Under the pieces are notes generated by a model, which was not told the DNA's origin, did not search any database, and saw only the letters and a list, made by a program, of their open reading frames with translations. Made by a program: the position numbers and the translations under genes. This document shows positions 1 through 5,416 of a stretch of 5,811 nt of DNA, in pieces. Numbering within the stretch: the stretch's first letter is position 1; each line of letters opens with the position of its first letter. The stretch is from Chloroflexota bacterium (GTDB lineage Bacteria; Chloroflexota; Dehalococcoidia; GIF9; AB-539-J10), in contig CP070793.1 in the NCBI GenBank assembly GCA_020346965.1, positions 1,234,219-1,240,029 of the forward strand, in the 5' to 3' direction.

Positions 1-362
1 CAGAAGCAGTTCGCAAGGCAGGTGCTACGGCGAAGAAGGGACTCATTAAGGTCCCTATTAAGGACAATACCATTCCTCATGAAATACTGGCTAAGTTCGG
101 CGCGTCTAAAATCTTACTGAAGCCAGCAGCACCTGGTACGGGCTTAATCGTGAATAATACCTCTCGAGCGGTGCTTGAATTAGCAGGCGTAAAGGATGTC
201 CTTGGCAAATCATTAGGTGGATCAAGCAAGATAAACGTAGCTAAGGCGACGATGCTCGCTCTGGTTAACTTGCGGAAAGGTGAAGAACCATCGCTTGACG
301 GAGTACTTGCAGATGTGAGTGCTAGTGAAGCTCAGGAAGAAAAGCTAGATGAAACAGAATGA
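1..362 (+). CDS. rpsE: 30S ribosomal protein uS5 (S5), C-terminal part; 5' end outside window
   Basis: This is the C-terminal 119 residues of uS5, a small-subunit protein involved in decoding accuracy and near the mRNA entry site. The reading frame starts at base 3 and ends at TGA 360-362. Diagnostic segments are the KVPIKDNTIPHE stretch (about residues 16-27 of the fragment), the KFGASKILLKPAAPGTG segment, and AVLELAGVKDVLGKSLG, all in the order of the S5 C-terminal domain. The double-stranded-RNA-binding N-terminal domain lies upstream of the window. The protein ends in an acidic Glu/Asp-rich tail after the conserved KATMLAL helix. The usual Ala-Gly-Gly-Pro-Val-type segment before Arg-Ala-Val reads Val-Asn-Asn-Thr-Ser instead. 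The stop codon lies inside the start of rplO (14-nt overlap), and no rpmD follows. An internal GTG at 150 is not the start, because clear S5 sequence precedes it in frame. Confidence 0.97.
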   Translation, partial: EAVRKAGATAKKGLIKVPIKDNTIPHEILAKFGASKILLKPAAPGTGLIVNNTSRAVLELAGVKDVLGKSLGGSSKINVAKATMLALVNLRKGEEPSLDGVLADVSASEAQEEKLDETE

Positions 363-792
363 ATTGCGGCCACGCAGGGGTGCTAAGCATAATAGAAAGT
401 TTGTAGGTCGCGGAGACGGCAGTGGGCATGGCACCTATTCAGGGCGAGGCTGCAAAGGGCAAAAATCTCGCGCTGGCGGTGGCGTGCGACGCGGCTTTGA
501 AGGCGGGCAGTTGCCTTTAATTAAACGACTGCCGCGCAAGAGGGGTTTCACTAACGTTTTTAAGACTAAATATAATGTTGTCAATGTAGGAAAGTTAGCT
601 GTTTTCCCCGCGGGAAGTGAGGTAACTCCTGAGGGATTGCTACGAGCGGGCCTTATCAATACTACGGACCATCCAACTAAAATTCTCGGCGCCGGTGATC
701 TCCAGCATCCATTGCTTGTTAGCGCTAGCAAATTCTCTTCATCAGCGGAGAAGAAAATCCTCGCTGCTGGAGGGAAGGTGAAGCAGGCTTAG
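349..792 (+). CDS. rplO: 50S ribosomal protein uL15 (L15)
   Basis: uL15 is a late-assembly protein of the large subunit that threads a basic, glycine-rich N-terminal arm into 23S rRNA. The product is 147 residues, the usual bacterial length (about 145-150). The N-terminus (MKQNELRP) matches the family start, followed by the arm GRGDGSGHGTYSGRGCKGQK at residues 20-39 and FEGGQLPLIKRLPRKRGF at 50-67. The C-terminal globular domain covers about residues 75-147. The ATG at 349 is chosen because the family N-terminus begins exactly here. A Shine-Dalgarno-like AGGAAG at 334-339 lies inside rpsE. The gene overlaps rpsE by 14 nt, which suggests translational coupling, and secY begins 1 nt after its stop. 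In most bacteria rpmD separates rpsE and rplO; here it does not. Confidence 0.98.
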   Translation: MKQNELRPRRGAKHNRKFVGRGDGSGHGTYSGRGCKGQKSRAGGGVRRGFEGGQLPLIKRLPRKRGFTNVFKTKYNVVNVGKLAVFPAGSEVTPEGLLRAGLINTTDHPTKILGAGDLQHPLLVSASKFSSSAEKKILAAGGKVKQA

Positions 793-793
793 A

Positions 794-2101
794 ATGCAGC
801 GCAAATCGAACAGGCCACGCCTTGTCCAGGCAATGATGGATGTATTGACGTTGCCTGATTTGCGCCGAAAAATCCTCTTCACTATCGGTATGCTGGTCAT
901 TTTTCGTTTTCTGGCTCACATTCCGTTGCCGGGCGTGGATCCCAGCGAATTGGAAGCATTATTCGAGCAAAACATGCTCTTCGGCATGCTTGACCTTTTT
1001 ACCGGTGGTGCCATGCAACAGTTCAGTGTGGTTGCCCTCGGCATCTATCCTTACATCACTGCCTCGATAATTATGCAATTGCTGGTTCCGGTAATCCCGC
1101 GCCTTCAGGCTATAGCCCAGGAGGGCGAGCTCGGTCAACAGAGGATTAATCGGATTACTCACATCGCAACGATACCTTTAGCTGGTCTTCAGGGCTATGC
1201 CATTATTGCTTTACTACGTTCTCAGGGAATTGCCATTGGGGGACTCGGACCACTGGCCATGACCACCATAATAATCACATTGATTGCTGGCACGATGTTC
1301 CTTGTTTGGTTGGGCGAATTGATTACCGAACGTGGTATTGGGAACGGAATATCGATAATAATCTTTGGCGGTATCGTGGCTGGCCTGCCTAGTATAGTGG
1401 GTAATTTCATTGTCACTGCTATTAGCGGGAACCCTGAAGGATTAATCGCTTATATTATTCTAACCTTAGCTATGTTGGTGCTTATAGTCGTATTTATTGA
1501 AGCACATCGACGTATTCCGGTGCAGTATGCTAAGAGCACTTTTCGCAGCGGCCGTATGTACCGACAATCAGGTTCTACGTACATACCACTACGGGTTAAT
1601 ACCGCCGGGATGATACCCCTTATCTTTGCCATAGCCTTAATGCAACTACCCGCCACGGTAGCTACATATTTTATGAGCCCGGAGGGTGCAGACCCGAATT
1701 TCTGGAACACAATCTATAATTTGTTTCAGTCTAATACCGCAATCTACAATATATTGTACTTTCTCTTGGTAATTGGTTTCGCTTTCTTCTATACCATGGT
1801 CATATTCGAGCAAATGAACCTGCCGCAAACGCTACAACAGCAAAGCGGCTTCATCCCCGGAGTTCGACCAGGCAAGGCTACGGCTGATTATTTGAACGGA
1901 GTCATAAGGCGTATTACTTTCGGTGGCGCCCTGTTTCTGGCTGTAGTGGCTATTATGCCCTTTATCGCTCAATTAATTACTAATGTCCCATTACTAATTC
2001 AGAGCACAGCCATGCTTATAGCCGTCGGTGTGGCTCTCGATACCATGAAACAATTAGAGGCTCAACTAACCATGCGCCGCTACGAAGGTTTCCTAAAATA
2101 A
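794..2101 (+). CDS. secY: Preprotein translocase subunit SecY
   Basis: SecY is the pore-forming subunit of the SecYEG channel in the cytoplasmic membrane and works with SecA and the ribosome. At 435 residues it has family length and no truncation. Ten hydrophobic segments are visible: roughly residues 27-46, 77-100 (after the plug region near 60-72), 120-140, 155-178, 184-206, 215-236, 268-290, 315-337, 375-397 and 400-416. Typical cytoplasmic loop signatures are present: RRIPVQYAK at 239-247, a TYIPLRVNTAGMIPLIFA loop/TM7 start near 262-279, and GFIPGVRPG at 352-360. The last contains the loop arginine (R358) expected to contact SecA or the ribosome. The protein ends in the family-typical YEGFLK. 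The start is ATG 794, 1 nt after rplO, with a purine-rich GGAGGG at 769-774 rather far upstream, so translation is probably coupled to rplO. The adk start codon directly follows its TAA. Confidence 0.98.
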   Translation: MQRKSNRPRLVQAMMDVLTLPDLRRKILFTIGMLVIFRFLAHIPLPGVDPSELEALFEQNMLFGMLDLFTGGAMQQFSVVALGIYPYITASIIMQLLVPVIPRLQAIAQEGELGQQRINRITHIATIPLAGLQGYAIIALLRSQGIAIGGLGPLAMTTIIITLIAGTMFLVWLGELITERGIGNGISIIIFGGIVAGLPSIVGNFIVTAISGNPEGLIAYIILTLAMLVLIVVFIEAHRRIPVQYAKSTFRSGRMYRQSGSTYIPLRVNTAGMIPLIFAIALMQLPATVATYFMSPEGADPNFWNTIYNLFQSNTAIYNILYFLLVIGFAFFYTMVIFEQMNLPQTLQQQSGFIPGVRPGKATADYLNGVIRRITFGGALFLAVVAIMPFIAQLITNVPLLIQSTAMLIAVGVALDTMKQLEAQLTMRRYEGFLK

Positions 2102-2758
2102 ATGTACATAATCATGCTGGGTGCTCCGGGGGCAGGCAAGGGAACTCAGGCAGATATTCTCTCTCAAGTGATGAATTTGCCGCATATAGCCTCCGGGGAT
2201 TTACTTAGGCAGGAATTGGAGAAAAAGACCGAGATTGGTCTCTTGGCGAAAAGTTATATGGATAAGGGAGAATTAGTTCCTGATGAAGTAGTCATAAAGA
2301 TGATTCTGGAAAGAATCAACCAACCAGACTGTACCTCCGGCTGTCTTCTCGACGGCTTTCCCAGGACCCTACACCAGGCTGAAGTTCTAGACAAAGCCTT
2401 TGGGGAACAAGGAAAAGCCATAGATAAAGCAATATTCATTGAAGTGCCCAACAAAGAACTAGTAAAACGCCTCAGCGGAAGGCGGCTTTGCCGGGTTTGC
2501 CAAACACCATATCATATAACGAATTCACCGCCTGAAACACCGGGTAAATGCGATAAATGCGGTGGCGAATTGTATCAACGGTCTGATGACAGGGAAGAGA
2601 CGGTAAAGGAACGACTTAATATCTTCTTCGGGCAAACTGTTCCCATGCTTGATTATTATGAGAACCAAGATAGACTGATTAGGGTCAATGGTAACCTGGG
2701 AATACGGGAGGTGTGTAGAGCAATAGTATCTACCCTGAAAGCACCGATGTCATCCTGA
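2102..2758 (+). CDS. adk: Adenylate kinase, long form with zinc-type LID
   Basis: This cytoplasmic enzyme catalyses ATP + AMP <-> 2 ADP. The product is 218 residues, the length of long-form bacterial kinases. In order: the P-loop GAPGAGKGT (7-15), the AMP-binding region ASGDLLR (30-36), DGFPRT (84-89), GRR with the LID domain (126-160), and the arginine/aspartate segment RSDDREETVKERL (160-172). The LID carries four cysteines, C130-X2-C133 and C150-X2-C153, the pattern of zinc-structured LIDs common in Gram-positive-type enzymes. ATG 2102 directly abuts the secY TAA (2099-2101). The in-frame ATG at 2114 is less likely because it would remove the first beta strand (MYIIML). GAAGG at 2084-2088 is a weak, distant ribosome-binding site, so coupling to secY is probable. 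The last residues (PMSS) and the stop lie in a stretch resembling a dispersed intergenic repeat. Confidence 0.98.
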   Translation: MYIIMLGAPGAGKGTQADILSQVMNLPHIASGDLLRQELEKKTEIGLLAKSYMDKGELVPDEVVIKMILERINQPDCTSGCLLDGFPRTLHQAEVLDKAFGEQGKAIDKAIFIEVPNKELVKRLSGRRLCRVCQTPYHITNSPPETPGKCDKCGGELYQRSDDREETVKERLNIFFGQTVPMLDYYENQDRLIRVNGNLGIREVCRAIVSTLKAPMSS

Positions 2759-2793
2759 GTAAGGCGAAGAGTTTCCCAGGTTTATCGGTTGCT
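2740..2793 (+). other. Possible bulged hairpin across adk end and adk-map gap
   Basis: AGCACCGAT at 2740-2748 can pair with ATCGGTTGCT at 2784-2793 as nine base pairs with one bulged T. A nested CCTG (2754-2757) / CAGG (2777-2780) lies in the loop. No T-run follows, so it is not a classical intrinsic terminator. The fold is seen by eye only, and chance is a real possibility. Confidence 0.3.
2748..2780 (+). repeat. Possible degenerate copy of a dispersed intergenic repeat
   Basis: The stretch starting TGTCATCCTGAG at 2748-2759 and continuing through GGCGAAGAG (2763-2771) to CCCAGG (2775-2780) resembles, from memory, a dispersed motif of the form GTCATTCTGAGCGAAGCGAAG. That motif is found between genes in many bacterial genomes, Chloroflexota included. 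Only one copy lies in this window, so repetition itself cannot be shown here. It covers the adk stop codon and the first part of the 79-nt gap before map. Confidence 0.35.
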
Positions 2794-2837
2794 CCACTTC
2801 TTCCGAATGCCTGTAAGGGTGAGCAGCGATAGAAGAA

Positions 2838-3575
2838 ATGGTGATTATCAAATCTGACGAGGAAATAGCTATCATGAGAAAGTGTGGCAAAATCTTGGCA
2901 GCTATTCTAGATAAACTAAGAACAGAAGTGCAACCAGGAGTAAAGACTAGCCAGTTGGACACAATAATAGCCGAACAGTCAGACAAGAGGGGAGTCGCCC
3001 CTTCTTTTAAGAATTATCGCGGCTTTCCTGCCAATTTATGTGTTTCTGTAAATGATGAAATAGTCCACGGTATTCCTGGCGAACGAGTACTGCAAGAAGG
3101 AGATATCGTTTCTTTGGATGTGGGGGCAAAACTTGATGGCTTTCATACTGATGCCGCCATAACTGTTGGTGTGGGGCAGATTAGTAACGAGGCTGAGGAA
3201 CTCATCGCGGTCACAGAGGGTAGTTTAAGGTCAGGCATCGCTCAAGCGAAAAGTGGGGCATGGATAGAAGATATCTCATCTGCTATCCAAAAATACGTTG
3301 AAGCAAGAGGATTTTCTGTGGTTCGGGAATATACTGGACATGGAGTAGGCAGGGACTTGCATGAAGAGCCCCCTATACCTAATTTTGTGGTTGGGAAAGG
3401 TCTTAGACTTCGTAAGGGTATGGCCCTGGCTATTGAGCCTATGGTTAATGCAGGAGATTGGCATACAAAATTGGCGGCTAATCAATGGACAGTAGTTACA
3501 GCTGATGGGAGTCTCTCAGCACATTTTGAACATACTATAGCCATAACTGATACTGGTGCTGAGATACTTGTTTAG
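2838..3575 (+). CDS. map: Methionine aminopeptidase, type I
   Basis: This enzyme removes the initiator methionine from new proteins in the cytoplasm, using a two-metal centre. The product is 245 residues, a normal length for the short type I form without an N-terminal zinc-finger or SH3-binding extension. All five expected metal ligands can be placed: D94 (in SLDVG), D105 (FHTDAA), H168 (TGHGVG), E200 (AIEPM) and E231 (HFEHT). The substrate-contacting histidines are H77 (VHGIPGE) and H175 (DLHEEP). ATG 2838 is immediately followed by a GTG codon, either of which could serve as start. AGAAG at 2831-2835 is very close to both, and AAGGG at 2815-2819 is rather far, so the exact first residue is uncertain by one. 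The gene follows adk after 79 nt and precedes infA by 14 nt, the classic adk-map-infA order. Confidence 0.97.
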   Translation: MVIIKSDEEIAIMRKCGKILAAILDKLRTEVQPGVKTSQLDTIIAEQSDKRGVAPSFKNYRGFPANLCVSVNDEIVHGIPGERVLQEGDIVSLDVGAKLDGFHTDAAITVGVGQISNEAEELIAVTEGSLRSGIAQAKSGAWIEDISSAIQKYVEARGFSVVREYTGHGVGRDLHEEPPIPNFVVGKGLRLRKGMALAIEPMVNAGDWHTKLAANQWTVVTADGSLSAHFEHTIAITDTGAEILV

Positions 3576-3589
3576 GTATTATATAAGTA

Positions 3590-3808
3590 ATGGCTAAAAA
3601 AGAGAGGATAGAAGTTGAAGGTAAAGTGACTACAGTCTTACCTAATACCATGTTTCGCGTTGAATTGGCCAATGGACATCAAGTATTGGCCCATATCTCG
3701 GGTAAGATGCGAAAGCACTATATTAAAATCTTACCTGGGGATAGAGTGCTGGTAGAACTTTCCCCTTATGATTTGAGCCGGGGCAGGGTTACCTATCGGC
3801 TCAAATAG
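3590..3808 (+). CDS. infA: Translation initiation factor IF-1
   Basis: IF-1 binds the 30S A site during initiation and helps IF-2 and IF-3. The product has 72 residues, the standard length, and is a single OB-fold. Family hallmarks are [13 protein letters not shown] (7-19), [10 protein letters not shown] (21-30), [19 protein letters not shown] (33-51) and [18 protein letters not shown] at the C-terminus. ATG 3590 matches the usual MAKK start. The upstream region has only a short AGGT at 3574-3577 overlapping the map stop, a weak ribosome-binding site. The last 36 nt of the gene contain a perfect 10-bp inverted repeat that ends on the stop codon, followed directly by a promoter-like sequence. 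Confidence 0.97.
   Translation: MAKKERIEVEGKVTTVLPNTMFRVELANGHQVLAHISGKMRKHYIKILPGDRVLVELSPYDLSRGRVTYRLK
3771..3806 (+). other. Perfect 10-bp inverted repeat (hairpin) at infA 3' end
   Basis: ATTTGAGCCG at 3771-3780 is exactly complementary to CGGCTCAAAT at 3797-3806, with 16 nt between. A G-U pair at 3781/3796 can extend the stem, and an inner AGG (3785-3787) / CCT (3792-3794) can close over GTTA. The right arm reaches the first base of the infA stop codon. Only three T residues follow (3809-3811), so it is a poor intrinsic terminator. It could instead pause polymerase or protect an mRNA 3' end. Confidence 0.65.
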
Positions 3809-3809
3809 T

Positions 3810-3838
3810 TTGACAGGTTAGCTAAGAAAGTTTATCAT
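3810..3838 (+). promoter_or_regulatory. Sigma-70-type promoter for rpmJ-rpsM-rpsK-rpsD-rpoA
   Basis: A perfect -35 hexamer TTGACA (3810-3815) is followed, after exactly 17 nt, by TATCAT (3833-3838), a five-of-six match to TATAAT. An overlapping CATAAT at 3836-3841 is an alternative -10 but gives a 20-nt spacer. Transcription would begin near 3844-3848, leaving a leader of only about 20-25 nt before rpmJ. It is placed in the largest non-coding stretch of the second half of the window, at the usual spc/alpha boundary. This is a sequence prediction only. Confidence 0.7.
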
Positions 3839-3867
3839 AATAGGGTTTGCTTGAACGGTGACTGGAA

Positions 3868-3981
3868 ATGAAAGTAAGAGCTTCGGTAAAGCCGATATGC
3901 AAAAAGTGCAAAGTTATCAGGCGAGAGGGTGTAGTAAGGGTTATCTGTGATAACCCGAAGCACAAACAGAGGCAAGGGTAA
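3868..3981 (+). CDS. rpmJ: 50S ribosomal protein bL36 (L36), zinc-ribbon type
   Basis: bL36 is the smallest large-subunit protein and sits near the base of the L7/L12 stalk, contacting 23S rRNA. I translated it by hand from ATG 3868 to TAA 3979-3981: 37 residues, the usual length, starting [11 protein letters not shown] and ending NPKHKQRQG. The zinc ligands of the C+ form are complete: C11, C14, C27 and H32. The ribosome-binding site is weak (CGGTGA at 3856-3861). It is the first gene after the predicted internal promoter, and rpsM follows 6 nt after its stop, the standard infA-rpmJ-rpsM order. Its coding sequence holds a perfect 8-bp inverted repeat at 3938-3956. Confidence 0.97.
   Translation: MKVRASVKPICKKCKVIRREGVVRVICDNPKHKQRQG
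3938..3956 (+). other. Perfect 8-bp hairpin inside rpmJ, just upstream of rpsM
   Basis: GGGTTATC (3938-3945) and GATAACCC (3949-3956) are exact reverse complements separated by TGT. The hairpin ends 31 nt before the rpsM start codon and just before its ribosome-binding region (GAGG 3969-3972, AAGGG 3974-3978). No T-run follows, so it is not an intrinsic terminator. It may be chance, since it lies in conserved coding sequence around C27. Confidence 0.55.
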
Positions 3982-3987
3982 TAAACG

Positions 3988-4377
3988 ATGGCGCGTATTG
4001 CAGGTGTAGATCTTCCTAAGGATAAGCCAATCTGCGTAGCTTTGCAGAGGATTTATGGCATTGGCGGTTCGTCAAGCCAGAGCATTTTGGGTACCACTGG
4101 CATCGATCCCGGCACTAGAGTCAAGGATCTCAGTGAAGAACAGGTTGGGCAGATTCGGGACGTTCTTGATAAACAATACAAAGTAGAAGGTGACCTCAGG
4201 CGAGAGGTTCAATCTAATATCAAGCGGCTTATTGAAATCAGTTGCCAACGAGGTACAAGACACCGCATGAGATTGCCAGTTCATGGGCAAAGAACACGCA
4301 CAAATGCTCGAACTAAAAAAGGGCCCAGGAAAACAGTGGCCGGTCGAGGGCAGAGGCGTGGCGTAGGTAAAAAGTAA
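3988..4377 (+). CDS. rpsM: 30S ribosomal protein uS13 (S13)
   Basis: uS13 sits in the head of the small subunit, contacts the P-site tRNA through its C-terminal tail, and bridges to the large subunit. The product has 129 residues, slightly longer than the usual 118-127. Family markers are [13 protein letters not shown] at the start, RIYGIG (21-26), [11 protein letters not shown] (64-74), IKRLIEI (78-84) and the basic tail [21 protein letters not shown] (99-119). Some normally basic positions differ: KPICVAL at 13-19 and GGSSSQSIL at 26-34, where most relatives have Arg or Lys. ATG 3988 is supported by AAGGG at 3974-3978 with 9-nt spacing. The gene lies between rpmJ (6 nt) and rpsK (18 nt) as expected for the alpha operon. 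Confidence 0.98.
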   Translation: MARIAGVDLPKDKPICVALQRIYGIGGSSSQSILGTTGIDPGTRVKDLSEEQVGQIRDVLDKQYKVEGDLRREVQSNIKRLIEISCQRGTRHRMRLPVHGQRTRTNARTKKGPRKTVAGRGQRRGVGKK

Positions 4378-4381
4378 GGAG
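4376..4381 (+). promoter_or_regulatory. Shine-Dalgarno of rpsK with long spacing
   Basis: AAGGAG overlaps the rpsM stop codon (TAA 4375-4377) and is the only strong ribosome-binding motif before rpsK. It lies 14 nt from ATG 4396, longer than the usual 5-9. I see no in-frame ATG, GTG or TTG between the two, so the start stands despite the spacing. The overlap with the stop suggests reinitiation by ribosomes finishing rpsM. Confidence 0.55.
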
Positions 4382-4395
4382 CTAATTCATATAGA

Positions 4396-4779
4396 ATGCC
4401 AAAAAGGAAAAAGGCTCGTAGGACTCATAGAAAAGTTAATGAGGGCAAGGCTTACATTCAGTCCTCCTTCAATAACACAACGGTTACGATTACTGATATG
4501 GAAGGTAACGTTATCGCCTGGGGTAGTTCTGGTACAGCAGGATTCAAGGGTTCCAGGAAGGGGACACCTTACGCTGCCCAAATAGCTGCCAGAGATGCAG
4601 CTAATCGAGCAATGACTGATGGCTTACGCCGAGTGGATGTCTATATTAAAGGTCCCGGTAGTGGACGAGAGGCAGCTATTCGTGCCCTACAAGCCTCAGG
4701 AATTACCGTTACAGCTATTAGAGATGTAACCCCTATTCCCCATAATGGCTGTCGTCCGCGGGGGAGGCGAAGAGTATAA
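4396..4779 (+). CDS. rpsK: 30S ribosomal protein uS11 (S11)
   Basis: uS11 lies on the platform of the small subunit and helps select correct Shine-Dalgarno pairing near the mRNA exit. The product has 127 residues, a standard length. It carries the lysine-rich N-terminus [23 protein letters not shown] (21-34), [17 protein letters not shown] (49-65), [15 protein letters not shown] (84-98) and the C-terminal [16 protein letters not shown] (112-127). N117-G118 corresponds to the Asn-Gly site known to become isoaspartate in E. coli S11; whether that occurs here cannot be seen. The rpsD start codon follows 1 nt after its stop, so the two are probably translationally coupled. Confidence 0.98.
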   Translation: MPKRKKARRTHRKVNEGKAYIQSSFNNTTVTITDMEGNVIAWGSSGTAGFKGSRKGTPYAAQIAARDAANRAMTDGLRRVDVYIKGPGSGREAAIRALQASGITVTAIRDVTPIPHNGCRPRGRRRV

Positions 4780-4780
4780 A

Positions 4781-5413
4781 ATGGCGCGCTACACAGGCCC
4801 GGTTTGTCGTCTATGTCGTCGTTTTGGGGACAAACTGATGCTCAAAGGCGGCAAATGTGCTACGCCTCAATGTCCTTTAGAAAAAAGGAATGCTCCTCCT
4901 GGAGGGCAGCGGACAACTCGAAGGCGCAGAGGGGTTTCCGACCGCGGAATCCAGTTGCGCGAAAAGCAGAAGGTTCGCTTTAGCTATGGTGTGCTGGAGC
5001 GGCAATTTCGCAGGGTTTTTGCCGAAGCCAGAAAGAGCCCCAGTGCTACTGGAGAAAACCTCCTCATATTGCTGGAGCGTAGATTGGATAACGCGGTTTA
5101 TCGCTTGGGTTTTGCTGACTCCCGTGCCCAAGCCAGGCAGATAGTTCAGCACGGACATATAGATGTCAATGATCGCAAAACGGATATACCTTCCTGTTTT
5201 GTGAAGTCCGGAGATGTCATAAAGTGGCGAGAAATCAGTAAAAAAACGGAATATTATAAAAGAGTAGCTGAGGAAGTTGAGGAAAAAATTATCCCCAACT
5301 GGTTAAGCCTGGACAAAGAAAGCATGACAGGCAAAGTGTTGAATTCGCCTAGCAAGGACGACATTGAAGCTGGATTTGGGGAGAAAGCTATTGTCGAATA
5401 TTACTCGAGGTGA
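4781..5413 (+). CDS. rpsD: 30S ribosomal protein uS4 (S4), zinc-binding form
   Basis: uS4 is a primary 16S rRNA-binding protein that starts assembly of the small-subunit body. In E. coli it also represses its own alpha operon. The product has 210 residues, near the family's 200-210. The start is ATG 4781 because MARYTGPVCRLCRR is the family N-terminus. The in-frame ATG at 4745 would add 12 unrelated residues and lies inside rpsK. GGAGG at 4763-4767 lies upstream. The N-terminus has the C9-X2-C12-X13-C26-X4-C31 zinc site of the C+ form. The S4 RNA-binding domain spans about residues 95-155 (ERRLDNAVYRLGFADSRAQA, then QHGHIDVND). The C-terminus ends ...AIVEYYSR as expected. I did not find a recognisable S4-binding leader upstream of rpmJ; the predicted leader is too short for one. 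Confidence 0.98.
   Translation: MARYTGPVCRLCRRFGDKLMLKGGKCATPQCPLEKRNAPPGGQRTTRRRRGVSDRGIQLREKQKVRFSYGVLERQFRRVFAEARKSPSATGENLLILLERRLDNAVYRLGFADSRAQARQIVQHGHIDVNDRKTDIPSCFVKSGDVIKWREISKKTEYYKRVAEEVEEKIIPNWLSLDKESMTGKVLNSPSKDDIEAGFGEKAIVEYYSR
5407..5413 (+). promoter_or_regulatory. Strong Shine-Dalgarno of rpoA overlapping the rpsD stop
   Basis: GAGGTGA covers the last sense codon and the stop of rpsD and lies 3 nt before the rpoA ATG (6 nt counted from GAGG). It fixes the rpoA start and links its translation to rpsD termination. It is the best-matching ribosome-binding site in the window. Confidence 0.75.
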
Positions 5414-5416
5414 GCT

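Noticed and set aside
294..325. TTGACG at 294-299 as an internal promoter for rplO-secY
   Set aside because: No -10-like hexamer at an acceptable distance; the sequence is ordinary coding DNA of rpsE.
3577..3587. TATTATATAAG before infA as a possible -10 element
   Set aside because: No reasonable -35 hexamer at 16-18 nt spacing; the run is simply A/T-rich, and infA is only 14 nt from map.
3771..3815. Intrinsic terminator at the end of infA
   Set aside because: The stem is good, but only three T residues follow before GACAGG, so a classical Rho-independent terminator is not supported; reported as a hairpin only.
4745..4780. In-frame ATG at 4745 giving rpsD 12 extra N-terminal residues
   Set aside because: The extra residues are not S4-like and lie inside the rpsK coding sequence; the family N-terminus starts exactly at ATG 4781.
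4802..4835. GTTTGTC / GACAAAC 7-bp inverted repeat near the rpsD start as an S4 autoregulation site
   Set aside because: The loop is 20 nt, the arms fall in the conserved codons of the zinc-site region, and nothing else resembles a known S4 target; chance is the simpler reading.
4877..5158. Open frames on the minus strand and in other + frames inside rpsD (also inside rplO at 435-731 and secY at 1450-1710)
   Set aside because: They lie wholly inside strongly recognised conserved genes, their translations match no family I know, and they lack ribosome-binding sites; they are shadows of the real frames.
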